A stretch of DNA of 64,000 nt from Shewanella glacialipiscicola (GTDB taxonomy: Bacteria > Pseudomonadota > Gammaproteobacteria > Enterobacterales > Shewanellaceae): assembly GCF_023283485.1 (NCBI RefSeq), contig NZ_JAKILU010000004.1, positions 186,001-250,000 on the forward strand, read 5' to 3'. This document shows, piece by piece, positions 27,424 to 35,781 of the stretch. Every line of letters starts with the position of its first letter. Position 1 is the first letter of the stretch. Below the pieces are notes generated by a model, which saw nothing but the letters and a program-made list of their open reading frames with translations, was not told the origin of the DNA and did no database searches. The translations under genes were made by a program, and so were the position numbers.

Positions 27424-28926
27424 TCAGATTTTATAGGCGGAGGCTTTGGTCTGGTAAGCCGTAGCGATTTGGCTCAGAGTGAGTGTCCCTTGGGATAGCT
27501 CTTGCACCTTCGCGGCTAATTGATTGATAGCTTCAGCATTATCGATAATGTCTTCCCCAATATGAGTAAGCACTTTGCTCTGGGATTGAGTGGTATGGGC
27601 AACGCTTTCACTCGACACCGCAACATGGGTTATTTGTTCCGATCTTTGTGCAAGACCGTTAGCGATTTCACTGGTGTGTTTCAAGTTTTCAATGGTGCTT
27701 TGTTTACTTAAGTCCATTGATTCAACCGTTTTAATCATACTGGTATTAAGGTGAACTAATACTGTGGCGATATCATCGGTTGAGCGTCCAGTACGCTGCG
27801 CTAATGCTCTGACTTCATCAGCGACTACGGCAAAACCACGGCCACTTTCTCCTGCTCGTGCCGCTTCGATGGCGGCATTGAGGGCGAGTAGGTTGGTTTG
27901 CTCAGAGATGCTGCGGATCGCTTCTAACAATTTAGTAATCGCACTGACATCGGAGGTTAATTCCGTTAAGAACTCAGTCACTTCAGTAGTGTTTTTCTCT
28001 AGCTTTTTCATATCGGCCATAATATTAAGCGCACTTTTTCTATCTTCATCGCTGGAGTTTGCGGCTTGGCGTGCGCTTTGTGCTGAGTCGTTACTATCGA
28101 CTGCGGCTTGGCTTATCTGCTGGATCACATTTTGTGCGGTATCGGAAATCTGTTGTGCCTGTTGGTTTTGCGTATGTACTGCGCGTTGGGTTTCATCACT
28201 GAGCTGCTTTAAGTTATTCGTCGTTTTTGCCATATCGACGGCAATGTCGCGGTAGTCGGAGAACACCTGCGCGAGTTCTTCGAGCATGGTATTAAACGCT
28301 ATTTCAGCATAGTTTTTTGCAGGTACCAGTCGAATCGAAATATCCTTAAACTCTGAAATCTGTTGGATAGCATCTGCAATACGCTGATTCGCAGAGGATT
28401 CTACGCGCATCATCGAGGCCAGTAGAATAAGAATACCGGCTTCGGCAACAGCAAACATTGCATGTATAAAAGTAATATCCCAAGAGCACTGACCCGCAAA
28501 AAGCATAATCGCGACGTGATTTATTTCTACACTCTGCATTTGAATGTAGGTAAATAACACATGGTGAACAGCTACTGTGAGTAGTGCGGCAACGATGGGC
28601 TCCCAACGTTGGTAAATTAAAAAAACAGCCATCATAGCGAAGATATGAAAGTGCATTTCAAGCATACCCATTTGGGTCTGAATGAGTAGACCTGACACTG
28701 TCATCATGATCACAGCCGCCACTATGGCAAACATAGGCGTATTTTTGAGCAGGCTGTAACTGATTTGAGTGATGAGCAAAACGGCAATGGCGGCCAAAGT
28801 GGCAAAGCCCAGCATTTGTGCTCCAAAAAAACCACTCACAAACAGCATTGGTGCCTGTGCGAGGAGTATACGATATAAGGTCTGATCGTTTTTAGCCGTT
28901 ATTGACGTGTTGGATAGCTGATTCAT
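27424..28926 (-). CDS. Methyl-accepting chemotaxis protein with His-rich multi-helix membrane sensor
   Basis: A 500-residue chemoreceptor. Instead of a periplasmic loop between two helices, residues 18-172 are about six consecutive membrane helices. They carry histidines and acids in or beside the helices: E90-M-H92-F-H94, H121-H122, H137 and H155. A cytoplasmic linker and MCP signalling domain follow (about 200-500), with the hairpin tip [20 protein letters not shown] and [13 protein letters not shown]. No HAMP domain is obvious. It signals to CheA/CheW. The membrane histidines suggest binding of a metal or redox cofactor, an inference strengthened by the SCO gene 10 bases upstream in the same unit. 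Confidence 0.9.
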   Translation of the reverse strand: MNQLSNTSITAKNDQTLYRILLAQAPMLFVSGFFGAQMLGFATLAAIAVLLITQISYSLLKNTPMFAIVAAVIMMTVSGLLIQTQMGMLEMHFHIFAMMAVFLIYQRWEPIVAALLTVAVHHVLFTYIQMQSVEINHVAIMLFAGQCSWDITFIHAMFAVAEAGILILLASMMRVESSANQRIADAIQQISEFKDISIRLVPAKNYAEIAFNTMLEELAQVFSDYRDIAVDMAKTTNNLKQLSDETQRAVHTQNQQAQQISDTAQNVIQQISQAAVDSNDSAQSARQAANSSDEDRKSALNIMADMKKLEKNTTEVTEFLTELTSDVSAITKLLEAIRSISEQTNLLALNAAIEAARAGESGRGFAVVADEVRALAQRTGRSTDDIATVLVHLNTSMIKTVESMDLSKQSTIENLKHTSEIANGLAQRSEQITHVAVSSESVAHTTQSQSKVLTHIGEDIIDNAEAINQLAAKVQELSQGTLTLSQIATAYQTKASAYKI

Positions 28927-28936
28927 TTTTGTTTGC

Positions 28937-29533
28937 CTAATTTGAAGACATCATAGTATTAAGGTCTGTTAGCAACCTGTCGATTATAAGCTGCTGTTGA
29001 GTATAGGTTTGTTTTAACTGTCCCGTTGGGGAAATTAAATAAAGATTACCAGAATGTAGATTGATATCGCTGGTTGCTGTTGATTTTTCCGCCAGTTGCC
29101 ATTGCAGTTTTTCTAGTTGCTCTGGTGTTAATTCGGCACTAAAAAACTGTGCTGACTGACTATCGATCATTTGTTGTCTCATGTCTGGCGTGTCATTTTG
29201 TGGGTCTACTGTGACAAACAAAAATTGAATATTTTGTCTTTCTGTTTCGGTCAGCTTTTCCATTAGCAACTTCACCTGATGGGTCCGAATAGGACAAATC
29301 TGTGAGCAGCTTAAAAAACCAAGAAAGAGATAACTCGGTCCTTTTTTCCAATCGCTAAATTGGTGCTGTGTGCCATTAATATCCTGCCAAGTAAAATCGA
29401 TAGCAGTATTCTGGTGGGTTTGGATACCGTAGCTGCCAGAGATGACTTGATTGAGATAAGTTACCGCCGGAAGGAGTAGCAAAGCTAAGACGATTATCAG
29501 CGCAGTGCTTATGAATACGCTAGGTTTTTTCAT
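28937..29533 (-). CDS. SCO1/SenC/PrrC-family thioredoxin-like protein
   Basis: A 198-residue membrane-anchored periplasmic thioredoxin-fold protein: one N-terminal helix (residues 8-28), then the copper/redox motif CSQIC in [15 protein letters not shown], and a conserved distal His in [18 protein letters not shown] proteins deliver copper to cytochrome oxidase CuA or act as thiol-disulfide reductases. No oxidase genes are nearby; instead it precedes a chemoreceptor gene by 10 bases, so it may serve redox or copper sensing. CSQIC differs from the usual CPxxC/CPDIC form. Confidence 0.88.
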   Translation of the reverse strand: MKKPSVFISTALIIVLALLLLPAVTYLNQVISGSYGIQTHQNTAIDFTWQDINGTQHQFSDWKKGPSYLFLGFLSCSQICPIRTHQVKLLMEKLTETERQNIQFLFVTVDPQNDTPDMRQQMIDSQSAQFFSAELTPEQLEKLQWQLAEKSTATSDINLHSGNLYLISPTGQLKQTYTQQQLIIDRLLTDLNTMMSSN

Positions 29534-29845
29534 ATAGATTTTATTTAATACTCTGAAATTTAATGATTGTATCGACGAGCAATTCCATTACATTAGATAT
29601 TATTTATGTTCTATTGACCAGTAGTGCTTTACTTACAAAGTAAAGATAGGTAGTGAAGATACGTTTGAAGTTTGTAACTGGATCACTTAATGCGGATAAG
29701 GGAATATTAACGATAGTTTTTAGGCGGCTTGCTATGTCGTTTGTTATCAGCAACCGCCTCGTTTTGAGTATCATTAGACGTTATTCTTTGCTCAGTGAAT
29801 AACACGCCATAAGTACGGCATGTCATCATTTAGCGTCGATACGTC
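29534..29845. other. Intergenic region after the aryl polyene operon
   Basis: About 312 bases between the SCO gene start and the end of apeR. AGGCGG(C)TTGCT at 29722-29733 and AGCAACCGCCT at 29749-29759 form an 11-pair stem with one bulge, followed on the plus strand by GTTTT. On the minus strand it lacks a T-run, so it is not a clean terminator for the operon. A small CTTTACT/AGTAAAG repeat is at 29627-29645. Confidence 0.5.
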
Positions 29846-31105
29846 TTAGCTTTTCCAGCGTTTAAAAATCAGTGAAGTATTAATGCCGCCAAAGGCGAAG
29901 TTATTGCTCATCACATAATCAGTGTTAATGAGGCGAGGTTCTTTGCAGATATAGTCTAAGTCGGCGCATTGTGGGTCGATATGCTCAAGGTTGAGTGTTG
30001 GTGCAAACCAACCTGCATTCATCATTTCGATACTCACCCAAGCCTCTAATGCGCCGCATGCACCTAAGGTGTGGCCTGTGTAGCTTTTAAGCGATGAAAT
30101 CGGCATACCAGCGCCAAATACGGCATAGGTTGCATGACTTTCGGCAATATCACCACGATCGGTTGCCGTGCCGTGGGCGTTGACATAGCCTATGGCGCTA
30201 GGCTCAATTTGTGCATCTTTCAGTGCCAATCTAATGGCAATTTCCATCGTTTGGGCATTGGGCTGGGTGATGTGTTGGCCGTCGGAATTTGTGCCAAAGC
30301 CTACTAATTCGGCGTAAATTTTTGCACCACGCGCCTTGGCGTGTTCGAGTTCTTCGAGCACGAGCGTGCAAGCGCCTTCGCCAATAACTAAGCCATCACG
30401 CGCGATATCAAAGGGGCGCGGCGTGAGTTCAGGCGTGGTGTTTTGAGTGCTGGTAGCAAATAGGGTATCAAATACAACAGCTTCGGTGGGGCAGAGTTCT
30501 TCGCCGCCGCCCGCCAACATTAAGGTTTGTTGGCCAAACTTAATGGCCTCATAGGCGTAACCTATGCCTTGACTGCCCGAAGTGCACGCGCTGCTGGTGG
30601 TGTGAATTCGACCTTTTAAACCAAAAAATACCCCTACATTCACCGCTGCCGTATGCGCCATCATGCGAATATAACTGGTGGCAGAAATACCTGACATATC
30701 ACCGGTTTTCAGCATATCGCCAAAGGCGCTGATAGGATCGGTACTGCCAGTAGATGAGCCATAGGCGATACCCATTTCACCCGATGACACGATAGGATCG
30801 TCCAATAATCCAGCGTCAATTAACGCAAGCTCACTGGCACGAGTCGCCATGATTGCAACCCTGCCCATAGAGCGAATTTTTTTGCGCGAATAATGACTCG
30901 GCACTTCAAAGTCTGTGATGGGCGCGGCTAAACGTGTGTTGAGATCCTGGTACTTATCCCAATCACTCATAATAACAACCGTGTTTTTTTGCGCCTTAAG
31001 GCTTGCTGCGATCGTAGGCCAGTCATGACCTAGGGCAGAAATGCCGCCAATGCCCGTGATGACCACTCGCCTCCCCAAACGGGTTTGATTTGTCGCCTGA
31101 CTCAT
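29846..31105 (-). CDS. apeR: Aryl polyene ketosynthase ApeR (FabF-like)
   Basis: Beta-ketoacyl-ACP synthase of the APE operon (419 residues). The triad is intact: Cys174 in TTSSACTSG, His311 in NAHGTATDRGD and His345 in KSYTGHTLGACG. In characterised APE systems this homodimeric ketosynthase is thought to act early in chain growth, condensing malonyl units on the ACPs. It is the last gene of the operon; its ATG follows the apeQ stop with no gap. Confidence 0.93.
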   Translation of the reverse strand: MSQATNQTRLGRRVVITGIGGISALGHDWPTIAASLKAQKNTVVIMSDWDKYQDLNTRLAAPITDFEVPSHYSRKKIRSMGRVAIMATRASELALIDAGLLDDPIVSSGEMGIAYGSSTGSTDPISAFGDMLKTGDMSGISATSYIRMMAHTAAVNVGVFFGLKGRIHTTSSACTSGSQGIGYAYEAIKFGQQTLMLAGGGEELCPTEAVVFDTLFATSTQNTTPELTPRPFDIARDGLVIGEGACTLVLEELEHAKARGAKIYAELVGFGTNSDGQHITQPNAQTMEIAIRLALKDAQIEPSAIGYVNAHGTATDRGDIAESHATYAVFGAGMPISSLKSYTGHTLGACGALEAWVSIEMMNAGWFAPTLNLEHIDPQCADLDYICKEPRLINTDYVMSNNFAFGGINTSLIFKRWKS

Positions 31106-31831
31106 TTAGATCATGCCTCCATTAACCGATATGACTTGGCGAGTGATATAGGCGGCATCGTCCGACATTAAAAATGCGGCTAACGCAGCGATTTCATAGG
31201 GTTTACCCATGCGGCGCATCGGCACTAATTGCTCTATCATGTCTTTAGGGATATCGGCTACCATGTCGGTTTCTATCAAGCCGGGTGCGATACAGTTGAC
31301 GGTGATTTTACGTTTTGCCAGTTCTAATGACAGTGCCTTAGTCGCGCCGATAATCCCTGCTTTTGAGGCGCTGTAATTCACTTGCCCCCGATTGCCTGCA
31401 ATTCCAGAGACTGAGGCTAAGGTAATAATACGCCCACCTTTGCGGCCTTGTACCATTGGCATTACGCAGGGATGGATCACATTATAAAAGCCATCTAAAT
31501 TAGTGTGGATCACGCTGTCCCACTCGTTTTCTGTCATGGCAGGAAAGGCGGTATCGCGGTTGATGCCCGCATTAAGGATCACGCCGTAATAGGCGCCATG
31601 GGTTTGAATATCTGCTTCGATAGTGGCTTTGGCGGCTACGCGCTCTGCAACATCAAATTTCAGTAGGCTAACATTCACCCCAAGTGCGCGAACTTCAATG
31701 GCAGTCGCCTCAGCAGCCGTTTGATTACTGTGATAATGCAGCGCAATATCGTATCCAGCAGCGGCAAGTTTTAGGGCGATGGCTTTACCAATACCGCGGC
31801 TTGAACCTGTAACTAATACTCTGTTATTCAT
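31106..31831 (-). CDS. apeQ: Aryl polyene ketoreductase ApeQ (FabG-like)
   Basis: NADPH-dependent 3-ketoacyl-ACP reductase of the SDR family, 241 residues. It has the cofactor motif VTGSSRGIGKAIA near residues 6-18, NAGINRDT near residue 88, and the catalytic Ser, Tyr and Lys in LASVSGIAGNRG and YSASK. In APE synthesis it reduces each new 3-keto group before dehydration. It is directly fused in order to apeR and lies 49 bases after apeP. Confidence 0.94.
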   Translation of the reverse strand: MNNRVLVTGSSRGIGKAIALKLAAAGYDIALHYHSNQTAAEATAIEVRALGVNVSLLKFDVAERVAAKATIEADIQTHGAYYGVILNAGINRDTAFPAMTENEWDSVIHTNLDGFYNVIHPCVMPMVQGRKGGRIITLASVSGIAGNRGQVNYSASKAGIIGATKALSLELAKRKITVNCIAPGLIETDMVADIPKDMIEQLVPMRRMGKPYEIAALAAFLMSDDAAYITRQVISVNGGMI

Positions 31832-31880
31832 TTTTTCTATTACCTCAGGCGATTAGGGTTTGGCTGTTATTGCTTGAGTG

Positions 31881-32417
31881 TCAGTGTCCAAGGAGTTTAT
31901 TGTCAGCGTCTTGATTTCCGTCAAGGTACGCTCGCGTGTCTTTAGGTAGGAATACATTCACATTAGCTTCAGCGACTAGGCTTTTTTCTTGATTTGAGTC
32001 AGGCTCTGGCAACAGATAAATCTGACAATCGAACACGGCTAAGCCTGACTCTTCTTGGTAGATACGGTTTACGTGGATGCGATAGGTTCGGCCAAGTTCG
32101 TATTGTTTGGCATGTAATGCTAATTTGCGTGTCCCTAACAGAAACCCTACGCGGATTTTATCGTTGCACAGCTTGGCCTCTACTCCGGCCAGCGCGGCAA
32201 TACTTTGCGCCATATATTCGATACCCACATAGTTTGCTACCGCTTGATGTTTATCTTTGAAGTAGGGGCTTTGCGTTGTGATAGTGACTTCGGTAACTAA
32301 GGATTCGGACTGATAAGCGATGATTTTATCAATCAACACCATAGGCGCTCGATGTGGGATAAAATCAGTCACTTTTTGTTCAGCGAAGGGTAAATTGATG
32401 TTAAGAAAAGACATCAT
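31881..32417 (-). CDS. apeP: Aryl polyene hotdog dehydratase ApeP
   Basis: A hotdog-fold protein of 178 residues, starting at the tandem ATG right after the apeO stop. The FIPHRAPMVLIDKI motif (about residues 19-32) and NYVGIEYMAQSIAALAG (about 62-78) mark the FabZ-like ApeP subgroup. In characterised APE systems ApeP pairs with ApeI as a heteromeric dehydratase that makes the conjugated double bonds. The first of two adjacent ATGs is assumed to be the start. Confidence 0.88.
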   Translation of the reverse strand: MMSFLNINLPFAEQKVTDFIPHRAPMVLIDKIIAYQSESLVTEVTITTQSPYFKDKHQAVANYVGIEYMAQSIAALAGVEAKLCNDKIRVGFLLGTRKLALHAKQYELGRTYRIHVNRIYQEESGLAVFDCQIYLLPEPDSNQEKSLVAEANVNVFLPKDTRAYLDGNQDADNKLLGH

Positions 32418-33617
32418 TTAGGCCTCTTTACGGCAAAAAATTAGGCTGGCATTACTGCCACCAAAGGCAAAGGAATTACTCATCACATAATTAAGTGTGC
32501 CGCTCGCGGCAACTTGATGACTAGTGACTAAGGCAATCGGTGGATTTTGCGGATCGGCTTGTCCATCCCAGCAATGGGGTGGTAGAGCTTGGCGATGATT
32601 ATGGGCTGAAAGTAATAAATAGCAGAATGCTGCTTCGATTGCGCCAGCGGCACCTAAGGTATGGCCGACTAAGGGTTTAGTTGAGCTGCAAGGCGGGGTG
32701 TTTGTGCCAAATATTTCCATTATGGCGCGGCTTTCCATCGCATCATTTTTAGGTGTCGCCGTGCCGTGCAAATTAATGTAGCCAATCTCTGGTGCGGTAA
32801 TGTTTGCATCTTTTAAAGCCGCTTGCATGGCCGAAATTGCGCCAGCGCCTTCGGGTTGCGGCGCCGAAATATGGTACGCATCACTCGACTCGCCAATCCC
32901 TGCTAGCATGATGTCAGATTCACCCAACGTTAGAGTAAATAACGCTGCGCCTTCGCCGATATTGATCCCATCACGATTGATGCTAAAAGGATTACAGTGA
33001 CCTTTTGATACAGATTCTAAAGCATTAAAGCCATTAACGGTCAGTTGGCATAAGCTGTCTACACCGCCGACAATCACCATGTCACAGAGGTCTGCACTGA
33101 GTAAACGTCTAGCGCTGGCAAAGACTTTTGCGCTAGAAGAACAAGCGGTTGAAATTGTGTAGCAAGGACCATCGAGTTGAAAATATTGGCGTAAAAAATC
33201 GCTAGTGCTGCCGAGTTCTTGTTGGAAGTAGTGGTAATCTGCCGGGAAATGGCCATGTTGATTACGATACGCAAGGGCGGCTTCACCTTTGGAGATTCCT
33301 GAGGTGCTAGTGCCCAATACCACGCCGATGCGAGTGGTACCAAACTCCTGTTTTGCCTGCTCAATGGTTTCGGCAATTTGCTGCGCGGCGCAAAGGAGCA
33401 ATTGATTATTACGACAATCAAACTGGGCAAACTTTGGGGGAACGGTAGGCAGCTCGATAGTGACGGAGCCGACCAACGTTGATTGCCCAAATAGCAGCAC
33501 ATCACTCATCTGCATGGCACTGATATCACCCGCGACTAAGCGATCTAAAACCTGTTGCGGCTCTTGCCCTAGCGGGGTACATAAGCCTATTTGTGTAATG
33601 GCGACTCTGTTCATCAT
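32418..33617 (-). CDS. apeO: Aryl polyene ketosynthase ApeO (FabF-like)
   Basis: Second catalytically complete ketosynthase of the operon, 399 residues, with Cys159 in ISTACSSSA, His284 in NLHGTATPKND and His319 in KPLVGHTLGAAG. In the characterised APE pathway ApeO forms a heterodimer with the chain-length-factor-like ApeC and elongates the polyene. The start has two adjacent ATG codons; the first is used here. Confidence 0.92.
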   Translation of the reverse strand: MMNRVAITQIGLCTPLGQEPQQVLDRLVAGDISAMQMSDVLLFGQSTLVGSVTIELPTVPPKFAQFDCRNNQLLLCAAQQIAETIEQAKQEFGTTRIGVVLGTSTSGISKGEAALAYRNQHGHFPADYHYFQQELGSTSDFLRQYFQLDGPCYTISTACSSSAKVFASARRLLSADLCDMVIVGGVDSLCQLTVNGFNALESVSKGHCNPFSINRDGINIGEGAALFTLTLGESDIMLAGIGESSDAYHISAPQPEGAGAISAMQAALKDANITAPEIGYINLHGTATPKNDAMESRAIMEIFGTNTPPCSSTKPLVGHTLGAAGAIEAAFCYLLLSAHNHRQALPPHCWDGQADPQNPPIALVTSHQVAASGTLNYVMSNSFAFGGSNASLIFCRKEA

Positions 33618-33666
33618 TGCGTATCGTTTTTCTGCTATGGCACAGTCAAGTGCGGGTGTTAAAAGG

Positions 33667-34464
33667 TTAAATGGGTTCGATGTTTAACGCAAAATTAGCC
33701 AGTGGCATCGTTAAATGAATGTGGGCTTGCCATAGCGTATCGCCGACATGCTGTTGATAACGGATTTGCACCACATGGGTTTGCGAAATCTTTTTACTGT
33801 TCAAGCTATCTTGGCTATTAATCTGACGGCAGAATGACCTAGCGTCCCGATTGTTATTCTGCTTGTCGCTAAGCTTGCCGCTTTGATTATTGCTAAGAGT
33901 ATCGTCAAGGATATCACAATGACCGGCGACTAAATGGCCACCTTCCAAATGGGAGTTAACGCTTTGCTCCGGCCAATAGATTAATTGCATCATCGCCATT
34001 AAATACTCGGCTTTAAAACTATCACCCAGCAGCACACTTTGCTCACTGCTGAGTGTATTTCCATCATAAACTAAGGTAAACAAAGCCTGCCCAAGTGGCG
34101 CTATGCCAACGAGTGTCATACGCTCGCCCTCTAATTCTACCTGAGCCAGCAGTTCGTGGGACTTATCCGCAACCTTAATACTGACCTTTTGGCTGAAGGA
34201 TTGAGGTAAAAACACCTCAGATTGGCTGTTAACTTGTTGACCCGTTATGGCAGTATTTGTTGTGATGTTACTTAATGGTTCAGCTAAGGGTTTATCCCTT
34301 GTATTGCCAAACTCATTGGGTAGCGGGGCTAAACAGTAATGCACCTTTTCTGCAAGAGCGACGCAGGTCTGCCGCTGTAAAAGTTGAGTACAGCCCATAA
34401 GCCCTATGCTAGTAAATAGTAGGGTAAAGAGCGACAGCCTTTTAGCATTAAGGTTTAGCGGCAT
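33667..34464 (-). CDS. apeN: DUF3261 lipoprotein ApeN
   Basis: A 265-residue predicted outer-membrane-directed lipoprotein. The ATG at 34464, four bases after the halogenase-like gene's stop, gives a proper signal peptide ending in lipobox GLMGC (Cys25). The DUF3261 domain has LVGIAPLGQALFTLVYDG near residues 120-137 and ends HLTMPLANFALNIEPI. A polar Asn/Ser/Lys-rich insert near residues 205-230 makes it longer than most ApeN. It is thought to help deliver the pigment lipid to the outer membrane, together with ApeL and ApeM. Confidence 0.85.
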   Translation of the reverse strand: MPLNLNAKRLSLFTLLFTSIGLMGCTQLLQRQTCVALAEKVHYCLAPLPNEFGNTRDKPLAEPLSNITTNTAITGQQVNSQSEVFLPQSFSQKVSIKVADKSHELLAQVELEGERMTLVGIAPLGQALFTLVYDGNTLSSEQSVLLGDSFKAEYLMAMMQLIYWPEQSVNSHLEGGHLVAGHCDILDDTLSNNQSGKLSDKQNNNRDARSFCRQINSQDSLNSKKISQTHVVQIRYQQHVGDTLWQAHIHLTMPLANFALNIEPI

Positions 34465-34468
34465 GCTG

Positions 34469-35758
34469 TTATACCTCTTCGAGCTCAGGAATAGGCATAT
34501 TATTTTTACATAGCTCAACGACCATATTTAAACGTCGCTCCGAGTCTTTGACGAAGGGATTTGTTGTATCCCAAGCGTAGCCCGCTAGAATCGAGCTGAT
34601 CATTTGTTTGATTCTATGGTTCGGATTTTCATAGAAGATCACTTCCTGAAAACGGCCATCATACCAAGCTTGCACATAAGTGCGGAAGGTGTTCACGCCC
34701 TGCATTAAAGGGGCTGAGTAATCAGCTTGCCAGTCAACCATTTCACCATTAAGTTGTTTTGTCAGGCATCTTGCCGCCATCGATGCTGATTGCATGGCGA
34801 TAGTCACCCCAGAGGAAAACACCGGATCGAGAAATTCGCCCGCATTGCCGAGCAGGGCAAACTTGTCGGTCGCAAGGCGCGACACATTAGCGGAATATCC
34901 CTTTAGCGTGGCGCATTCTTGCACCACTTTAGCATTGGCGAGCAGCACTTTTAATGTGGGCTCTTCACTGATCATGTGCAGCAATTGTTGCTCAAGTGTA
35001 CCCTCAAGATGCGCAAGTAACTCGGGTCTGGCAACTACGCCAAGGGAGCAGCGACCATGGCTAAAGGGAATCAGCCAATACCAAATGTCTTTATGCTTTG
35101 GGTGGACACTGATCAAAATCTTATTACGATCAAAACTAGGATCGCTGATGTTGTCTTCCACATGAGTAAAGATGGCGCTGCGTGAGGGTAAGCATGAAGG
35201 GCTTTCTAAATCGAGCAAGCGTGGTAATACTCGGCCAAAACCACTGGCATCGAGCACAAATTTGGCGTCGATTTGATAAAGCTCGCCCGCCTCATTACGT
35301 ACCGTTAAGCGTGGATTCTGGGTTAAATCTATCGCCTCGACCGTTTCGCCGTAGCGGATGCTTACCCCTTGGCTTTGGGCGGTATCGGCTAACAGTTTAT
35401 CAAAACTAGCACGCTGTACTTGGAATGTGGTGCCTGGCCCTGGGGTAAATTTATCGGTAAAGTCGAAGGTGGTATAAGTGCCATTGCGCCGAAAGGCGGC
35501 GCCGTTTTTATGCTGGAATCCTGCTGCATTAAGTGCCTCTAACATGCCAGCTTCTTCAATAAATTGCATGCAGCAGGGCAGTAAACTTTCGCCGATAGAG
35601 AAGCGGGGAAAATGCTGTTTCTCTAGCACAAGCACACGCTTGCCCTGCTGATGCAGCAAACTGGCCGCGATAGCGCCTGAAGGCCCTGCGCCGATAATGG
35701 CCACATCAACCGCAAGTGAATTTGGCATAGTCGATAAAACGTGTGTAGATGTGGACAT
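34469..35758 (-). CDS. FAD-dependent halogenase-like monooxygenase in the APE operon
   Basis: A 429-residue flavoprotein. The FAD-binding motif is IIGAGPSGAIA at residues 21-31, and FSIGESLLP is at 53-61. Both hallmarks of flavin-dependent halogenases are present: W-x-W-x-I-P as WYWLIP at 226-231 and F-x-x-P-x-x-S-x-G as FLDPVFSSG at 309-317. Lys84 (KNGAAF) lies where related enzymes keep their active-site lysine. It would need a reduced flavin from elsewhere. In this operon it could halogenate, or otherwise oxidise, the aryl head or polyene. Relatives with these motifs include hydroxylases, so halogenation is inferred. It sits between apeM and apeN on the same transcript. Confidence 0.85.
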   Translation of the reverse strand: MSTSTHVLSTMPNSLAVDVAIIGAGPSGAIAASLLHQQGKRVLVLEKQHFPRFSIGESLLPCCMQFIEEAGMLEALNAAGFQHKNGAAFRRNGTYTTFDFTDKFTPGPGTTFQVQRASFDKLLADTAQSQGVSIRYGETVEAIDLTQNPRLTVRNEAGELYQIDAKFVLDASGFGRVLPRLLDLESPSCLPSRSAIFTHVEDNISDPSFDRNKILISVHPKHKDIWYWLIPFSHGRCSLGVVARPELLAHLEGTLEQQLLHMISEEPTLKVLLANAKVVQECATLKGYSANVSRLATDKFALLGNAGEFLDPVFSSGVTIAMQSASMAARCLTKQLNGEMVDWQADYSAPLMQGVNTFRTYVQAWYDGRFQEVIFYENPNHRIKQMISSILAGYAWDTTNPFVKDSERRLNMVVELCKNNMPIPELEEV

Positions 35759-35781
35759 ATAAAGTACGTTCCTTGTCGATA

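Noticed and set aside
27764..28255. 163-codon plus-strand frame opposite the chemoreceptor gene
   Set aside because: It is antisense to the highly conserved signalling domain and has no ribosome site or family character.
29722..29759. Hairpin after the APE operon as its terminator
   Set aside because: On the operon's strand the stem is followed by As, not Ts. It is kept only as an unexplained hairpin.
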